DNA of 18,398 nucleotides, taken from positions 1 to 18,398 of the forward strand of contig DASSTE010000033.1 of the NCBI GenBank assembly GCA_035708085.1, read 5' to 3'. Within the stretch, counting starts at the first letter, position 1. Each line of letters opens with the position of its first letter. The notes under the pieces were generated by a model that was not told where the DNA came from, ran no database searches, and was given only the letters and a program-made list of their open reading frames with translations. The stretch is from DASSBR01 sp035708085 (lineage in GTDB: Bacteria; Pseudomonadota; Gammaproteobacteria; Natronospirales; DASSBR01). Below are positions 1 through 7,566 of the stretch, piece after piece. The position numbers and the translations under genes are program-made.

Positions 1-3000
1 CCGAATGCGGGCTGGTGCATCGAGCCGGAGCCACCCTTGTAGCTGATCGTGCGGACGAACTGACCGTCGATGTAAACGTCGGCGCTGCCGCCCTTGGTGC
101 TGGTTGCGTAGGCGTACTGGATGGTGCCTTCGCCCGATCCGAGGTCGAAGGTCAGGCTCATGCCATGCTGGCCGCCCTTGGCCCCCAGCAGCTCGAAATG
201 CCCCGCCGTCGCGTCGGTGTCCTGCACATTTTGCCAGCCGTTGCTGTAGGCGATATGCGAATCGTTGTCCTCGAAGGCGGTTCGCGCCGCGATGCCGACC
301 AGGGCCGCATTTTTGCTCTTCGCGCCATGGGTGTCGGTGACGGTCAGCGTGGCGCGATAGTCGCCGGCGGTGTTGTAGGTATGCGTCGCGATGGGCGTCG
401 AGGTTGTGATCGGCGCGCTGCCGTCGCCGAAGTCGTAGGTGTAGCTCGCCACCGAATCGCCGTTGTCGGGATCGTGGGAGCCCGAAGCGTCGAACGTCAC
501 GTCGAACGGCGTGTTGCCGTCCGTCGGCTCGGCCGTCAGCACCGCCAGCGGCGGGTTGTTGACCGCGCACTGGTCGTTGCTGCTGACGGTGAAGCTGCCC
601 TGGTAGGCCAGCCCGTCCGGCATCTCGTCGACCGTTTCACCGATGCCGCTGACCGGCGTGTTCACCGATTGCACGACGGCGGCGTTGAAACCGCCGATCG
701 TGTCGCCGGCTTGCAGGCCAAGGTCTGCGATCGGCACGACGATCACGATGACGCCGTTGGCGGCATCGTAGAAGCTCGATGGGTCGGCGGGTTTCTCGCT
801 GCCGGCCTGCACGAAGCGTCCGTCGGTCGTGCCGCTCGAATTCGGCGCCGCGATATAGGACTCGAACTGCGGGGTGGCCGGCGTCGTCGACACCTGCGGG
901 TAGAACATCCGCACGCCGTGGATCGTGCCGTCAGGCGTCTTGAACGACACGTACCAGTACGAACCCGGCAGTTGCAGTGTCTGCCCGGGATCAGTGTTGA
1001 TCTGGAAGCGTAGCTTGGTGGTGCCGTCCGCCTGGTAAGGCTGCGACATCTGCAACGACTTCATGTCGGTGCCGGGCGTGCCGGTCAGGCTGTCGCCGCC
1101 GGCATCGACCAGCACGGTCGGACCCGGCGCCTTGCACGGGTCGGCCCGGGTGACTGTCGTCACTTCCAGCCCTATCTCGTTGCTTGCCGGGCCGGAGCCT
1201 TCGGCATTGGTCGCGACGACCTTGTAATAGTAGGTTGGCACCGTGGCGTCCACGCTCGCGTCTTCGTAATGGGTCTTGTCGCCGCTCACGGTCGCGATCT
1301 GCGTCTCGCTGCCGGGACTCGTGCCGCGGTAGATCGCGTAGCCGATGATGTCGGAGCCGCCATTATCCGGTGCCTTCCACGTCAGGTCGGTCTTGGCCGC
1401 GGTACGCGTGCCCTGGAGATAAGGCTGCGCAGGCGCCGCCGGTTCGACGGGATCGAACTTCGCCAGCAGCGGTTTCCCGCCGGTCTGGCGCGCAACCCGC
1501 TGATAGGCGACGAAGTCGTTCTTGACGCCACCACTCTGGATGCAGGTGTCGGTGACGCAGCCGTCGTCGTACCCGAACAGAACGTTGCCGTGGCTGTCCA
1601 TCGTCACTTCATTGAAGTCCAGCAGGTTGCGGTTCAGGTTGCCGCCGCCGCTGTTCCAGATACCGCCGTGGCCCTGCACCGGATCGTTCGGCGTCACGTT
1701 GACGGTGGTCCAGGTCTTGCCGCCGTCGTAGGTGGTGGCAATGAACAGGTACCAGTTGCCGGGATAGTCCAGCGATTCGTGGTCGCCGGCGACATCGCTG
1801 CCGAGGAAGCCGCAAGCGGCGCGGCCGGACGAGCCGGCGACGGCCTCGGGGAAGTCCGCCATGATGACGCCTACCGGCGCGCCGATATCGGTGTCGTTGA
1901 CCCACGTCTGGCCGTGGTCGTGGCTGACCGCCACGTGCACGTGATGCTCAGGGCCCTGCCCATCGACATAGCATTCATAGACGGTATTGGCCTGGTCGAT
2001 CGCTATCGATGGGTCTGTCGATCCACCCTCGAACGACTGGCTCCCCGGGATAATAAAATCGGTCCAGGTCAAGCCGGCGTCGAGGCTGACGACGCCGCCC
2101 TGCCCGGTGCCGCAGAAGGCCGTAGGCACGTAGACTGCGCCGTCCGGGCCGACTTTCGCGTGGCCGTGCAAGCCGCTGCAGGCGGTGATGCCGTTGCCGA
2201 GGTAGATCGGCACGCCCGGGCCGAAGCTGACGCCGCCGTCATCGCTGCGCTGGCACATCGCCGGGCCAACAATATCCTGCGAGCAATAGTAGACCGCATT
2301 CGGGTACAGCGGATTCGGCACCGGGAGCAGACTCGGGTACGGGCCGGAGGCGATCGTTTCGTGATCCGCCCCGCCATTGGGTGGCGACGCAGAGGCCTGA
2401 ATCCAGCTCGCGCCGTCGTCGTCGCTGTAGGCGAACAGCACGTTGGCACCGGTGGTGAGATTGGATATGAACGTGCGGCCGGTTGTCCGGTCTGTGATCA
2501 GGATCGGATCCAGTGTCGTGAGGCTGCTGATCGAAGGCGACACGTCGGTCCAGCTGGCCGGTCCCGACTTCGGCAGCGGCGGGTTCCGCTTCTCGGGCGG
2601 CGTGACGCGGAAGACGGGGCCGTCGGAGTTCGTCATGATTACGCCGGTTTTGGGGTCAAAGCCGATATTGAATTCGCCGGAGGCGGCGTTGGCGGGCGAG
2701 TGGGCGCCTGGCGCAAAAACCTGATAGCGCGGCACGCCCGGCGCGGTCGGTGTTGCCTGGCCGAAGCCGGTGCTGCCGCCGCCGCTGCCGCCTGCGCCGG
2801 CGACCAGATCGATCTTGACGCGTACGGTTTCGCCCGTCGGTGTATAAGGCACCACTTTGACTGTAAATGTCTTCGTGCCGTTGAAGGCACGCAGCGTGGC
2901 CACTTCCGGATCGGCCTGGCTCGCCGATTGCGCCTTCGCCTGTTCCGAGCCGTCGGTCGTGGTCACATTGCCGGCATAGACGTACAGATCGTAGTCGGAA

Positions 3001-3308
3001 TTGCCGGTGCCCGCGTCGGTCCAGCTCATAGTGAAGCGAATCAATTCGCCCGGATGGGTGCTGGTGTAGTCATCCGGCAACGACACGGTCAGGGCGAAAT
3101 TATCGCAAGGCTGCACCGGGTTGTTGCATTCCGGGCCGACATCGACTTCCGGGACCGGGGTCGGGTTAGCGATACTGAAAGGCCCGGCCGTGTAAGTGAC
3201 CGGGCCCGATGTGGCGGTGAGCGTGCCGCTGGCAGGTGTCGCGGCGTACGCGGTTCCCCCTGCCGTCAGCGCGATTCCGAGCAGTAATACAGACATCCGA
3301 TGTCTCAT
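1..3308 (-). CDS. Secreted multidomain protein (PPC-like, BNR/Asp-box propeller, Fn3, PKD), 3' end outside window
   Basis: The frame is open from the ATG at 3308 to the left edge (about 1102 residues, no stop), so the C-terminus is missing. The start is supported by GGGAGG at 3313-3318, 4 nt upstream, and by a signal peptide (MRHRMSVLLLGIALTAGG..., likely cleaved near residue 23). Domains by eye: a pre-peptidase C-terminal-like beta domain at about 60-165; a Gly/Ser linker at about 170-180; a sialidase-like propeller at about 190-600 with Asp-box motifs YSDDDGASW (294), SDDGGVSF (355), SHDHGQTW (462) and TYDGGKTW (526); an Fn3 domain at about 622-720; a beta-rich stretch; a PKD domain at about 917-1000 with FGDGS; then a further beta domain running off the edge. 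No catalytic residues are certain, so glycosidase, peptidase-associated or adhesive roles all remain possible. It is divergent from a TetR gene that may control it. The export and domain calls are firm; the function is unknown. Confidence 0.88.
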   Translation of the reverse strand, partial: MRHRMSVLLLGIALTAGGTAYAATPASGTLTATSGPVTYTAGPFSIANPTPVPEVDVGPECNNPVQPCDNFALTVSLPDDYTSTHPGELIRFTMSWTDAGTGNSDYDLYVYAGNVTTTDGSEQAKAQSASQADPEVATLRAFNGTKTFTVKVVPYTPTGETVRVKIDLVAGAGGSGGGSTGFGQATPTAPGVPRYQVFAPGAHSPANAASGEFNIGFDPKTGVIMTNSDGPVFRVTPPEKRNPPLPKSGPASWTDVSPSISSLTTLDPILITDRTTGRTFISNLTTGANVLFAYSDDDGASWIQASASPPNGGADHETIASGPYPSLLPVPNPLYPNAVYYCSQDIVGPAMCQRSDDGGVSFGPGVPIYLGNGITACSGLHGHAKVGPDGAVYVPTAFCGTGQGGVVSLDAGLTWTDFIIPGSQSFEGGSTDPSIAIDQANTVYECYVDGQGPEHHVHVAVSHDHGQTWVNDTDIGAPVGVIMADFPEAVAGSSGRAACGFLGSDVAGDHESLDYPGNWYLFIATTYDGGKTWTTVNVTPNDPVQGHGGIWNSGGGNLNRNLLDFNEVTMDSHGNVLFGYDDGCVTDTCIQSGGVKNDFVAYQRVARQTGGKPLLAKFDPVEPAAPAQPYLQGTRTAAKTDLTWKAPDNGGSDIIGYAIYRGTSPGSETQIATVSGDKTHYEDASVDATVPTYYYKVVATNAEGSGPASNEIGLEVTTVTRADPCKAPGPTVLVDAGGDSLTGTPGTDMKSLQMSQPYQADGTTKLRFQINTDPGQTLQLPGSYWYVSFKTPDGTIHGVRMFYPQVSTTPATPQFESYIAAPNSSGTTDGRFVQAGSEKPADPSSFYDAANGVIVIVVPIADLGLQAGDTIGGFNAAVVQSVNTPVSGIGETVDEMPDGLAYQGSFTVSSNDQCAVNNPPLAVLTAEPTDGNTPFDVTFDASGSHDPDNGDSVASYTYDFGDGSAPITTSTPIATHTYNTAGDYRATLTVTDTHGAKSKNAALVGIAARTAFEDNDSHIAYSNGWQNVQDTDATAGHFELLGAKGGQHGMSLTFDLGSGEGTIQYAYATSTKGGSADVYIDGQFVRTISYKGGSGSMHQPAF

Positions 3309-3346
3309 GAAGCCTCCCGAGCCGTTCCAAGGCTGGTTTATGTTTG

Positions 3347-3362
3347 GTAGTGGTACTACGAC
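3347..3362. promoter_or_regulatory. Candidate TetR operator O1 (GTAC-centred palindrome)
   Basis: GTAGTGGTACTACGAC is a 16-bp palindrome centred on GTAC with 6 of 8 base pairs matched. It contains a perfect GTAGT-ggt-ACTAC inverted repeat (3347-3359). It shares the 10-mer GTGGTACTAC (3350-3359) with the site next to the tetR start. It lies 39 bp upstream of the secreted-protein start codon, where a bound repressor would block transcription. Confidence 0.45.
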
Positions 3363-3367
3363 TTCTA

Positions 3368-3397
3368 AAACTACCGGCGTGAATGACAGCGGGTCAA
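3368..3397 (-). promoter_or_regulatory. Weak candidate sigma70 promoter of the secreted protein gene
   Basis: On the minus strand TTGACC (3392-3397) lies 18 nt before TAGTTT (3368-3373). The -35 matches consensus at 5 of 6 bases, the -10 at only 3 of 6. Transcription would start near 3361, inside the candidate operator at 3347-3362. This is an assignment by eye. Confidence 0.3.
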
Positions 3398-3457
3398 TGG
3401 GGTGGTTCCCTAGGATTGCGCGACGCAACGCACAGATTGGGATATTGCTTTCGCTGC

Positions 3458-3475
3458 GATGGTGGTACTACTATC
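3458..3475. promoter_or_regulatory. Candidate TetR operator O2 (GTAC-centred palindrome)
   Basis: GATGGTGGTACTACTATC is an 18-bp palindrome centred on GTAC; 7 of 9 pairs match and the two mismatches are both G/T. It repeats GTGGTACTAC from the other site, with centres 112 bp apart, and ends 5 bp before the tetR start codon. That position suits autoregulation. The link to this TetR protein is inferred. Confidence 0.45.
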
Positions 3476-3480
3476 AGCGC

Positions 3481-4110
3481 ATGGAAACGTCTCACCCTCC
3501 CAGCCGGACCCGGCTGTTGCGGGCCGGCAAGACACTGATGGCCGAGGTGGGTTACGAACACGCGGCGACGGCCGCGATTGCCCGCCGTGCGGCAACCTCC
3601 GAGTCGCAACTGGTGCGTTACTTCGGCGGCAAGGCCGGACTGCTGGAGGCTGTGTTCGATGACGGTTGGCAACGGATCAACGCCCGGATCCACGGGTTGA
3701 TCGACACGCAACAGGATACGCGTACTGCGCTCACCGCGGTTCTCGCAATGTTCATTGCCGCGATGGATGACGATCCCGATCTCGCTCAGTTGTTTCTGTT
3801 CGAAGCGCGGCGGCCGCGCGGAGTGCATGGGGAACTCAAACTGTCGCAGGGTTATCTCGATTTTCTCGATCGCATGCACCAACTGATCCGCCGGGGCCAG
3901 GGCGACGGCACACTGGCCCCGGCTTTCAGCTCGGAAGTCCTGTTGTCCGCGCTGCTGGGCGCGGCCGAGGCAATGGTGCGCGACCGGCTGCTCGGCAGCC
4001 GCCGCGGCGAACGGACGCGGCGCTCCGGCAGCGAAGTCCAGCGCGTATTTGACGCGATGCTGACAGGCTTCGCACCGGTGAGCCGATCGGGTATGCTGTC
4101 GCAAAGCTGA
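3481..4110 (+). CDS. TetR/AcrR-family transcriptional regulator
   Basis: This 209-residue protein has the usual TetR length. The N-terminal helix-turn-helix is visible at about 10-55: a helix with LLRAGKTLMAEVGYEHAA, the turn IARRAATSESQLVRYF, then GGKAGLLEAVF, the typical recognition-helix region followed by (F)xxKxxLLxAV. The rest is the all-helical ligand-binding and dimer domain, which is too variable to predict a ligand. The ATG at 3481 is preferred because the family N-terminus fits it; the frame stays open upstream to 3196, but that part is not TetR-like. No strong Shine-Dalgarno is visible. The gene is transcribed away from the secreted-protein gene, so control of that neighbour and of itself is the simplest inference. 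Family call firm; target inferred. Confidence 0.9.
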   Translation: METSHPPSRTRLLRAGKTLMAEVGYEHAATAAIARRAATSESQLVRYFGGKAGLLEAVFDDGWQRINARIHGLIDTQQDTRTALTAVLAMFIAAMDDDPDLAQLFLFEARRPRGVHGELKLSQGYLDFLDRMHQLIRRGQGDGTLAPAFSSEVLLSALLGAAEAMVRDRLLGSRRGERTRRSGSEVQRVFDAMLTGFAPVSRSGMLSQS

Positions 4111-4141
4111 TTCGCGGCAAGGGATACCGCCGCAGGGATTT

Positions 4142-4149
4142 TACTAGTA
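4142..4149. promoter_or_regulatory. Short palindrome upstream of the M23 peptidase gene
   Basis: The 111-bp gap between the tetR stop and the M23 start contains the perfect 8-bp palindrome TACTAGTA, next to a GTAGT that echoes the candidate operator half-site. It lacks the GTAC centre of the other two sites, so a shared regulator is only a possibility. I see no convincing promoter in this gap. Confidence 0.15.
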
Positions 4150-4221
4150 GTCCGGCGGTTATTGGTATGTTTAACTGAATATCCGCTTCGAGCTTCGAAC
4201 AGGGATGTGAAGAGCCGACCT

Positions 4222-5310
4222 ATGCGAGCAGCGACTGTCTGCCGATTAATATTGTCTGCGGCGATCGGGATCGCCGCTGCGGGTGCCGCTTTCGCCGGCG
4301 GCATGCCCCCCGGAAAGGATCTCGGGCCCACCGCGAAACCCGCGGAACCCACCATGACCGAGGCGGTCCGACCGGTTTCCGCCCTCGCCAACGTACCGGT
4401 TCGCATCGCGGGGCGCATTCACCACACACTCTACCAGGCCGCCCGTCAGGCGGGCCTCAGCAAATCGATGACACGGGCACTGATCGGGCTGTTCGCGCGC
4501 CAGGTCGACTATCGCCAGGATATCCATGCCGGCGATCGGTTCGTGGTCGTCTACCAGCCGAATGACGCAGACCCCACGATCGCCGCGGCGGAACTCGATC
4601 TCAACGACACGACCCTGCGCGCGTTCCGCTACACCGACGGCGACGGCGATCCCGCCTATTACACGCTGCACGGCAAGCCGCTCAAGCCGACGCTGCTGCG
4701 TACCCCGCTCGATTACACCCGCGTCAGTTCGCCGTTCTCGCTGCGCCGCCTGAACCCGGTGCTGCATATCTACCGGCCGCACTACGGGGTGGATCTGGCG
4801 GCGCCGGCAGGCACGCCGATTCACGCCGCCGGCCCGGGGCGCGTGACATTCCGCGGCCGCGACGGCGGTTACGGCAACCTGATCATCATCGACAATCCGG
4901 GACCGTATTCGACGCGCTACGGGCACATGTCGCGCTTTGCCAAGGGCATTCATGTCGGCAGTCATGTGAGGCAGGGGGAAGTGATCGGCTACGTCGGCTC
5001 GACCGGCCTCGCGACCGGGCCGCACCTGCACTTCGAGATTCGCGTCAACGGCAAGCCGGAGCCGCCGCTCAAGGTGCCGTTGCCGCGCGAGGCGCTGACT
5101 GAAGCCCAGTTGATGGCTTACGAAAACGAGATCACGCCGCTGCTCGAAGACCTCGACCCGACGCCGCTGCGCCCGGCCGGCGGTGCGGCCGTGGCGGATA
5201 ATGACCCGCCGGCGACCCTGCCGGCCTTCCTGCCCTCGAAAGGCAAGCCCGCGCCGTTGTGCGTGGTGCAGCCGCCCAGCAACACGATCCTCACGCTGCT
5301 GGGCGAATAG
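4222..5310 (+). CDS. Periplasmic M23-family peptidoglycan DD-endopeptidase (MepM/Csd3-like)
   Basis: From the ATG at 4222 the protein has 362 residues and opens with a signal peptide (MRAATVCRLILSAAIGIAAAG, Ala-rich cleavage region AAFAGG). The frame extends to a TTG at 4162, but the added 20 residues would bury the signal peptide, so 4222 is chosen. The N-terminal half (about 55-125) resembles the OapA/Csd3 N-terminal region of MepM-type enzymes (LYQAARQAGLSKSM, DIHAGDRFVVVY). The C-terminal M23 (LytM) domain at about 185-285 has the full Zn set: H187 and D191 in HYGVD, H235 in YGHMS, and H268/H270 in HLHFE. This predicts an active Zn endopeptidase cutting peptide cross-links to allow wall growth. 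A proline-rich tail follows. It stands alone on the plus strand and converges on the M1 gene. Confidence 0.9.
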   Translation: MRAATVCRLILSAAIGIAAAGAAFAGGMPPGKDLGPTAKPAEPTMTEAVRPVSALANVPVRIAGRIHHTLYQAARQAGLSKSMTRALIGLFARQVDYRQDIHAGDRFVVVYQPNDADPTIAAAELDLNDTTLRAFRYTDGDGDPAYYTLHGKPLKPTLLRTPLDYTRVSSPFSLRRLNPVLHIYRPHYGVDLAAPAGTPIHAAGPGRVTFRGRDGGYGNLIIIDNPGPYSTRYGHMSRFAKGIHVGSHVRQGEVIGYVGSTGLATGPHLHFEIRVNGKPEPPLKVPLPREALTEAQLMAYENEITPLLEDLDPTPLRPAGGAAVADNDPPATLPAFLPSKGKPAPLCVVQPPSNTILTLLGE

Positions 5311-5313
5311 CCC

Positions 5314-7305
5314 CTACTTCACCGTAAACGTATCGTTGCTCCGGTTGCCGTCCGGAATGGCGTGATCGGGATCGATGGTCGCGGATTTCACCCGCTTGTC
5401 GCCCGGCACGGTGACTTCGAACTTGTGGTGGCGCTGCCAGGTTTCCACCGGCACCCGCACGCGCCGGGTACTGCCGTCGACGTAGGTCACTTGAAGCGTC
5501 GCCGGCATCACCAGCTTGTCGAGATTCGCGACCGTGACCAGCGCGCCTTTGGCCGGATCGTTGTCGACGTATTTCACGCCTTCAACCGCCATGTCGAGCT
5601 GCCAGTTGTGGGCGAACCAGCCGCGCCAGAACCACGACAATTCCTCGCCGCCGGCGCTCGACATCGCGCGGAAGAAATCCGATGGCGACGGGTGCTTGAA
5701 GGCCCATGCCCGCGCGTACTGGCGAAACGCCGTATCGAAGCGTTCCGGCCCGAGGATCTGGTCGCGCAGCAGCATCAGGCCGAGCGCGGTCTTGAAGTAA
5801 GTCACCGGGTGCCGGTACTTCTCTTTAAGGACGTCCGGGAACATCATGATCGGCGGCGCATCCGGATCCTTCAGCACCGACTGGATCTCGTCGACCGGAT
5901 TGCCGCCGCCGGGCGCGTATTCGCTATCGCGCTTGGGCGCGAACTCGCCGTGGTTGTAGGCATGCGCGGCGAGCACGTCGACGAACGTATTGAAGCCCTC
6001 GTCCATCCACGCGTCGCGGCGCTCGTTGGAACCCACGATCATCGGGAACCAGGCGTGGCCCACTTCATGCGTCGTCAGGCCAAACAGGCCCTTGCCGCCG
6101 GTTTTCCACCAGTCGAACACGATGCCGGGATATTCCATGCCGCCGGCGATGCCGGCCTCGGCAATCTCGGTCGGCCATGGAAACTCCACACCGGTGTATT
6201 TCGAGAAGAATTCGACCGTCGCCTTGACGAATTGCGTCGAGCGGTCCCAGCCACCGTCCTTGAGGCTTTCGACCGGGTATGCCGACATCGCCAGCGCATG
6301 CTTGCCGCTCGGCAGGTTGATGCGCGCGGCGTCCCAGACGTAGGCGGTCGACGCGCCGAAGGCGACGTCGCGCGTGTTGTTCATGTGGAAGTGCCAGGTC
6401 AGCGTGCCGCTGTGCGTCGGCCGACTGGCCGGATCGTTGACTTCGGCCGGCGTGCGGATCAACACGGTCTTGTCGCTGTGACGCGCCTTCTCGAGCCGCT
6501 CGCGCTCGACCTTTGTCAGCACTTCGTCGGGGTTCATCAGCTTGCCCGAACCGACCACGATCATGTTCCACGGCACGGTCACGCTGTAATCGATATTGCC
6601 GTATTCGAGGTAAAACTCGTTGTTGGTGAACGGCAGCGTGTTCCACCCGCGCAGGTCGTCGTACACGCACAGGCGCGGATACCATTGGGCGATTTCGAAC
6701 ACGTCGCCGTTTTTGGTGTGGTACCAGTCGGTGCGGCCGCCGAACTTGCCGGGAATCGTGTAACTGTAGACGATGCGCACCTGTACCCGGCCATGCTTCG
6801 GCGCGAGCGGCTGTGGCAGGTCGATACGCATGCGCGTGTCGGAAACGATGAAATGTACCGGCTCGAAGTGGCCGTCGGTGGCTGCTTCGACGGATTTGAT
6901 GCGGTAGCCGTCGGTATGCGCAGACTGCGGCGGCTCGTGGTCGGCATCGTGCGTGAAATTGGCGCGGGCATCGGTACGGTAGCGGTTCTGGTCGAGTTGC
7001 AGCCACAGCAGGTGCAACGTGTCCGGGCTGTGGTTGGTGTAGGTGATGGTCTCGCGGCCGCTCAGCGCTTTGTTCGCCGGGTCGAGCGTGGCGTGAATTT
7101 TGTAGTCGACGCGATTCTGCCAGTAGGCCGGGCCAGGCGTGCCGTTGGCCGAACGGTACTGGTTGACCGGCTGCGGGTAATTGAACGGCGCGAAAGTCTG
7201 CAACGGATCGTAGTTGGATCCGGATGACGCGGGGGCAGCGACGGCGGCATTCATGAAGGCGACCGCGCCGAGCGCGACGAGCGTGGATAACAGCAGCTTT
7301 TGCAT
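5314..7305 (-). CDS. Exported M1-family zinc metallopeptidase
   Basis: The product has 663 residues and starts with a signal peptide (MQKLLLSTLVALGAVAFMNAAVAA). GGGAG just upstream of the ATG at 7305 supports the start. The N-terminal beta saddle domain runs from about 60 to 280. The M1 catalytic domain has the substrate motif GGMEYP at 388-393 (equivalent to GxMEN) and the Zn motif HEVGH (H413, E414, H417) with the third ligand E436 in DEGFN. All catalytic residues are therefore present. It lacks the long helical C-terminal domain of PepN and ends in a short beta domain. The predicted role is removal of N-terminal residues from peptides in the periplasm or outside the cell; the actual substrate is unknown. 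Its stop lies 3 bp from the stop of the convergent M23 gene. Confidence 0.92.
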   Translation of the reverse strand: MQKLLLSTLVALGAVAFMNAAVAAPASSGSNYDPLQTFAPFNYPQPVNQYRSANGTPGPAYWQNRVDYKIHATLDPANKALSGRETITYTNHSPDTLHLLWLQLDQNRYRTDARANFTHDADHEPPQSAHTDGYRIKSVEAATDGHFEPVHFIVSDTRMRIDLPQPLAPKHGRVQVRIVYSYTIPGKFGGRTDWYHTKNGDVFEIAQWYPRLCVYDDLRGWNTLPFTNNEFYLEYGNIDYSVTVPWNMIVVGSGKLMNPDEVLTKVERERLEKARHSDKTVLIRTPAEVNDPASRPTHSGTLTWHFHMNNTRDVAFGASTAYVWDAARINLPSGKHALAMSAYPVESLKDGGWDRSTQFVKATVEFFSKYTGVEFPWPTEIAEAGIAGGMEYPGIVFDWWKTGGKGLFGLTTHEVGHAWFPMIVGSNERRDAWMDEGFNTFVDVLAAHAYNHGEFAPKRDSEYAPGGGNPVDEIQSVLKDPDAPPIMMFPDVLKEKYRHPVTYFKTALGLMLLRDQILGPERFDTAFRQYARAWAFKHPSPSDFFRAMSSAGGEELSWFWRGWFAHNWQLDMAVEGVKYVDNDPAKGALVTVANLDKLVMPATLQVTYVDGSTRRVRVPVETWQRHHKFEVTVPGDKRVKSATIDPDHAIPDGNRSNDTFTVK

Positions 7306-7441
7306 GGGGGCTCCCGCTTATTGGAATTTAACGAAGCATCCATGCGTAATGTTTTAAGGACAGTTTTGGCGGACGGATAGTTCCAGCAAAGCGCGCTGAA
7401 TCTGCGCCAACCCTTCGGCTGCGTGAGCGCAGGTGCACGCT

Positions 7442-7530
7442 GCGGTAGGTATTGCCGGGGCTGTGTGGGGCAGGACGCCGAACCCAGAGCCTACAAGGAT
7501 GTATTTACGGGCCCCGGAAAAGCCTACCGC
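7442..7530. repeat. Imperfect 20-bp inverted repeat with internal hairpins, in the gap between M1 and tldD
   Basis: The arms are GCGGTAGGTATTGCCGGGGC (7442-7461) and GCCCCGGAAAAGCCTACCGC (7511-7530). They pair at 17 of 20 positions around a 49-nt interior. Inside, TACA-AGGA-TGTA forms a second small inverted repeat. The minus-strand interior reads GTAAATACATCC...TGTAGGC, which I recall, without a search, as the core of dispersed intergenic repeats in Xanthomonadales-like genomes. It follows the tldD stop by 36 nt and could also act as a transcript 3' end structure. The remaining gap (7306-7441) must hold the M1 promoter, but I see no convincing one. Confidence 0.6.
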
Positions 7531-7566
7531 GGCGGGCGCCGAAAACGAAGCACTTGAAGCTTTGAT

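Noticed and set aside
1269..3287. 672-residue plus-strand open frame
   Set aside because: It is antisense to the secreted protein, whose signal peptide, Asp boxes and PKD domain are clear. The plus-strand translation is Arg/Ala/Val-rich with no domain, as expected opposite a GC-rich gene.
3196..3480. 95-residue N-terminal extension of the TetR regulator
   Set aside because: It would run through the secreted-protein leader and both candidate operators, and is not TetR-like; the family N-terminus begins at 3481.
4162..4221. 20-residue extension of the M23 peptidase from a TTG
   Set aside because: It would place charged residues before a textbook signal peptide that begins at the ATG at 4222.
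5362..7227. 621-residue plus-strand open frame
   Set aside because: It lies antisense to the M1 peptidase with its intact Zn motif; its low-complexity Arg/Val/His composition is a GC shadow.
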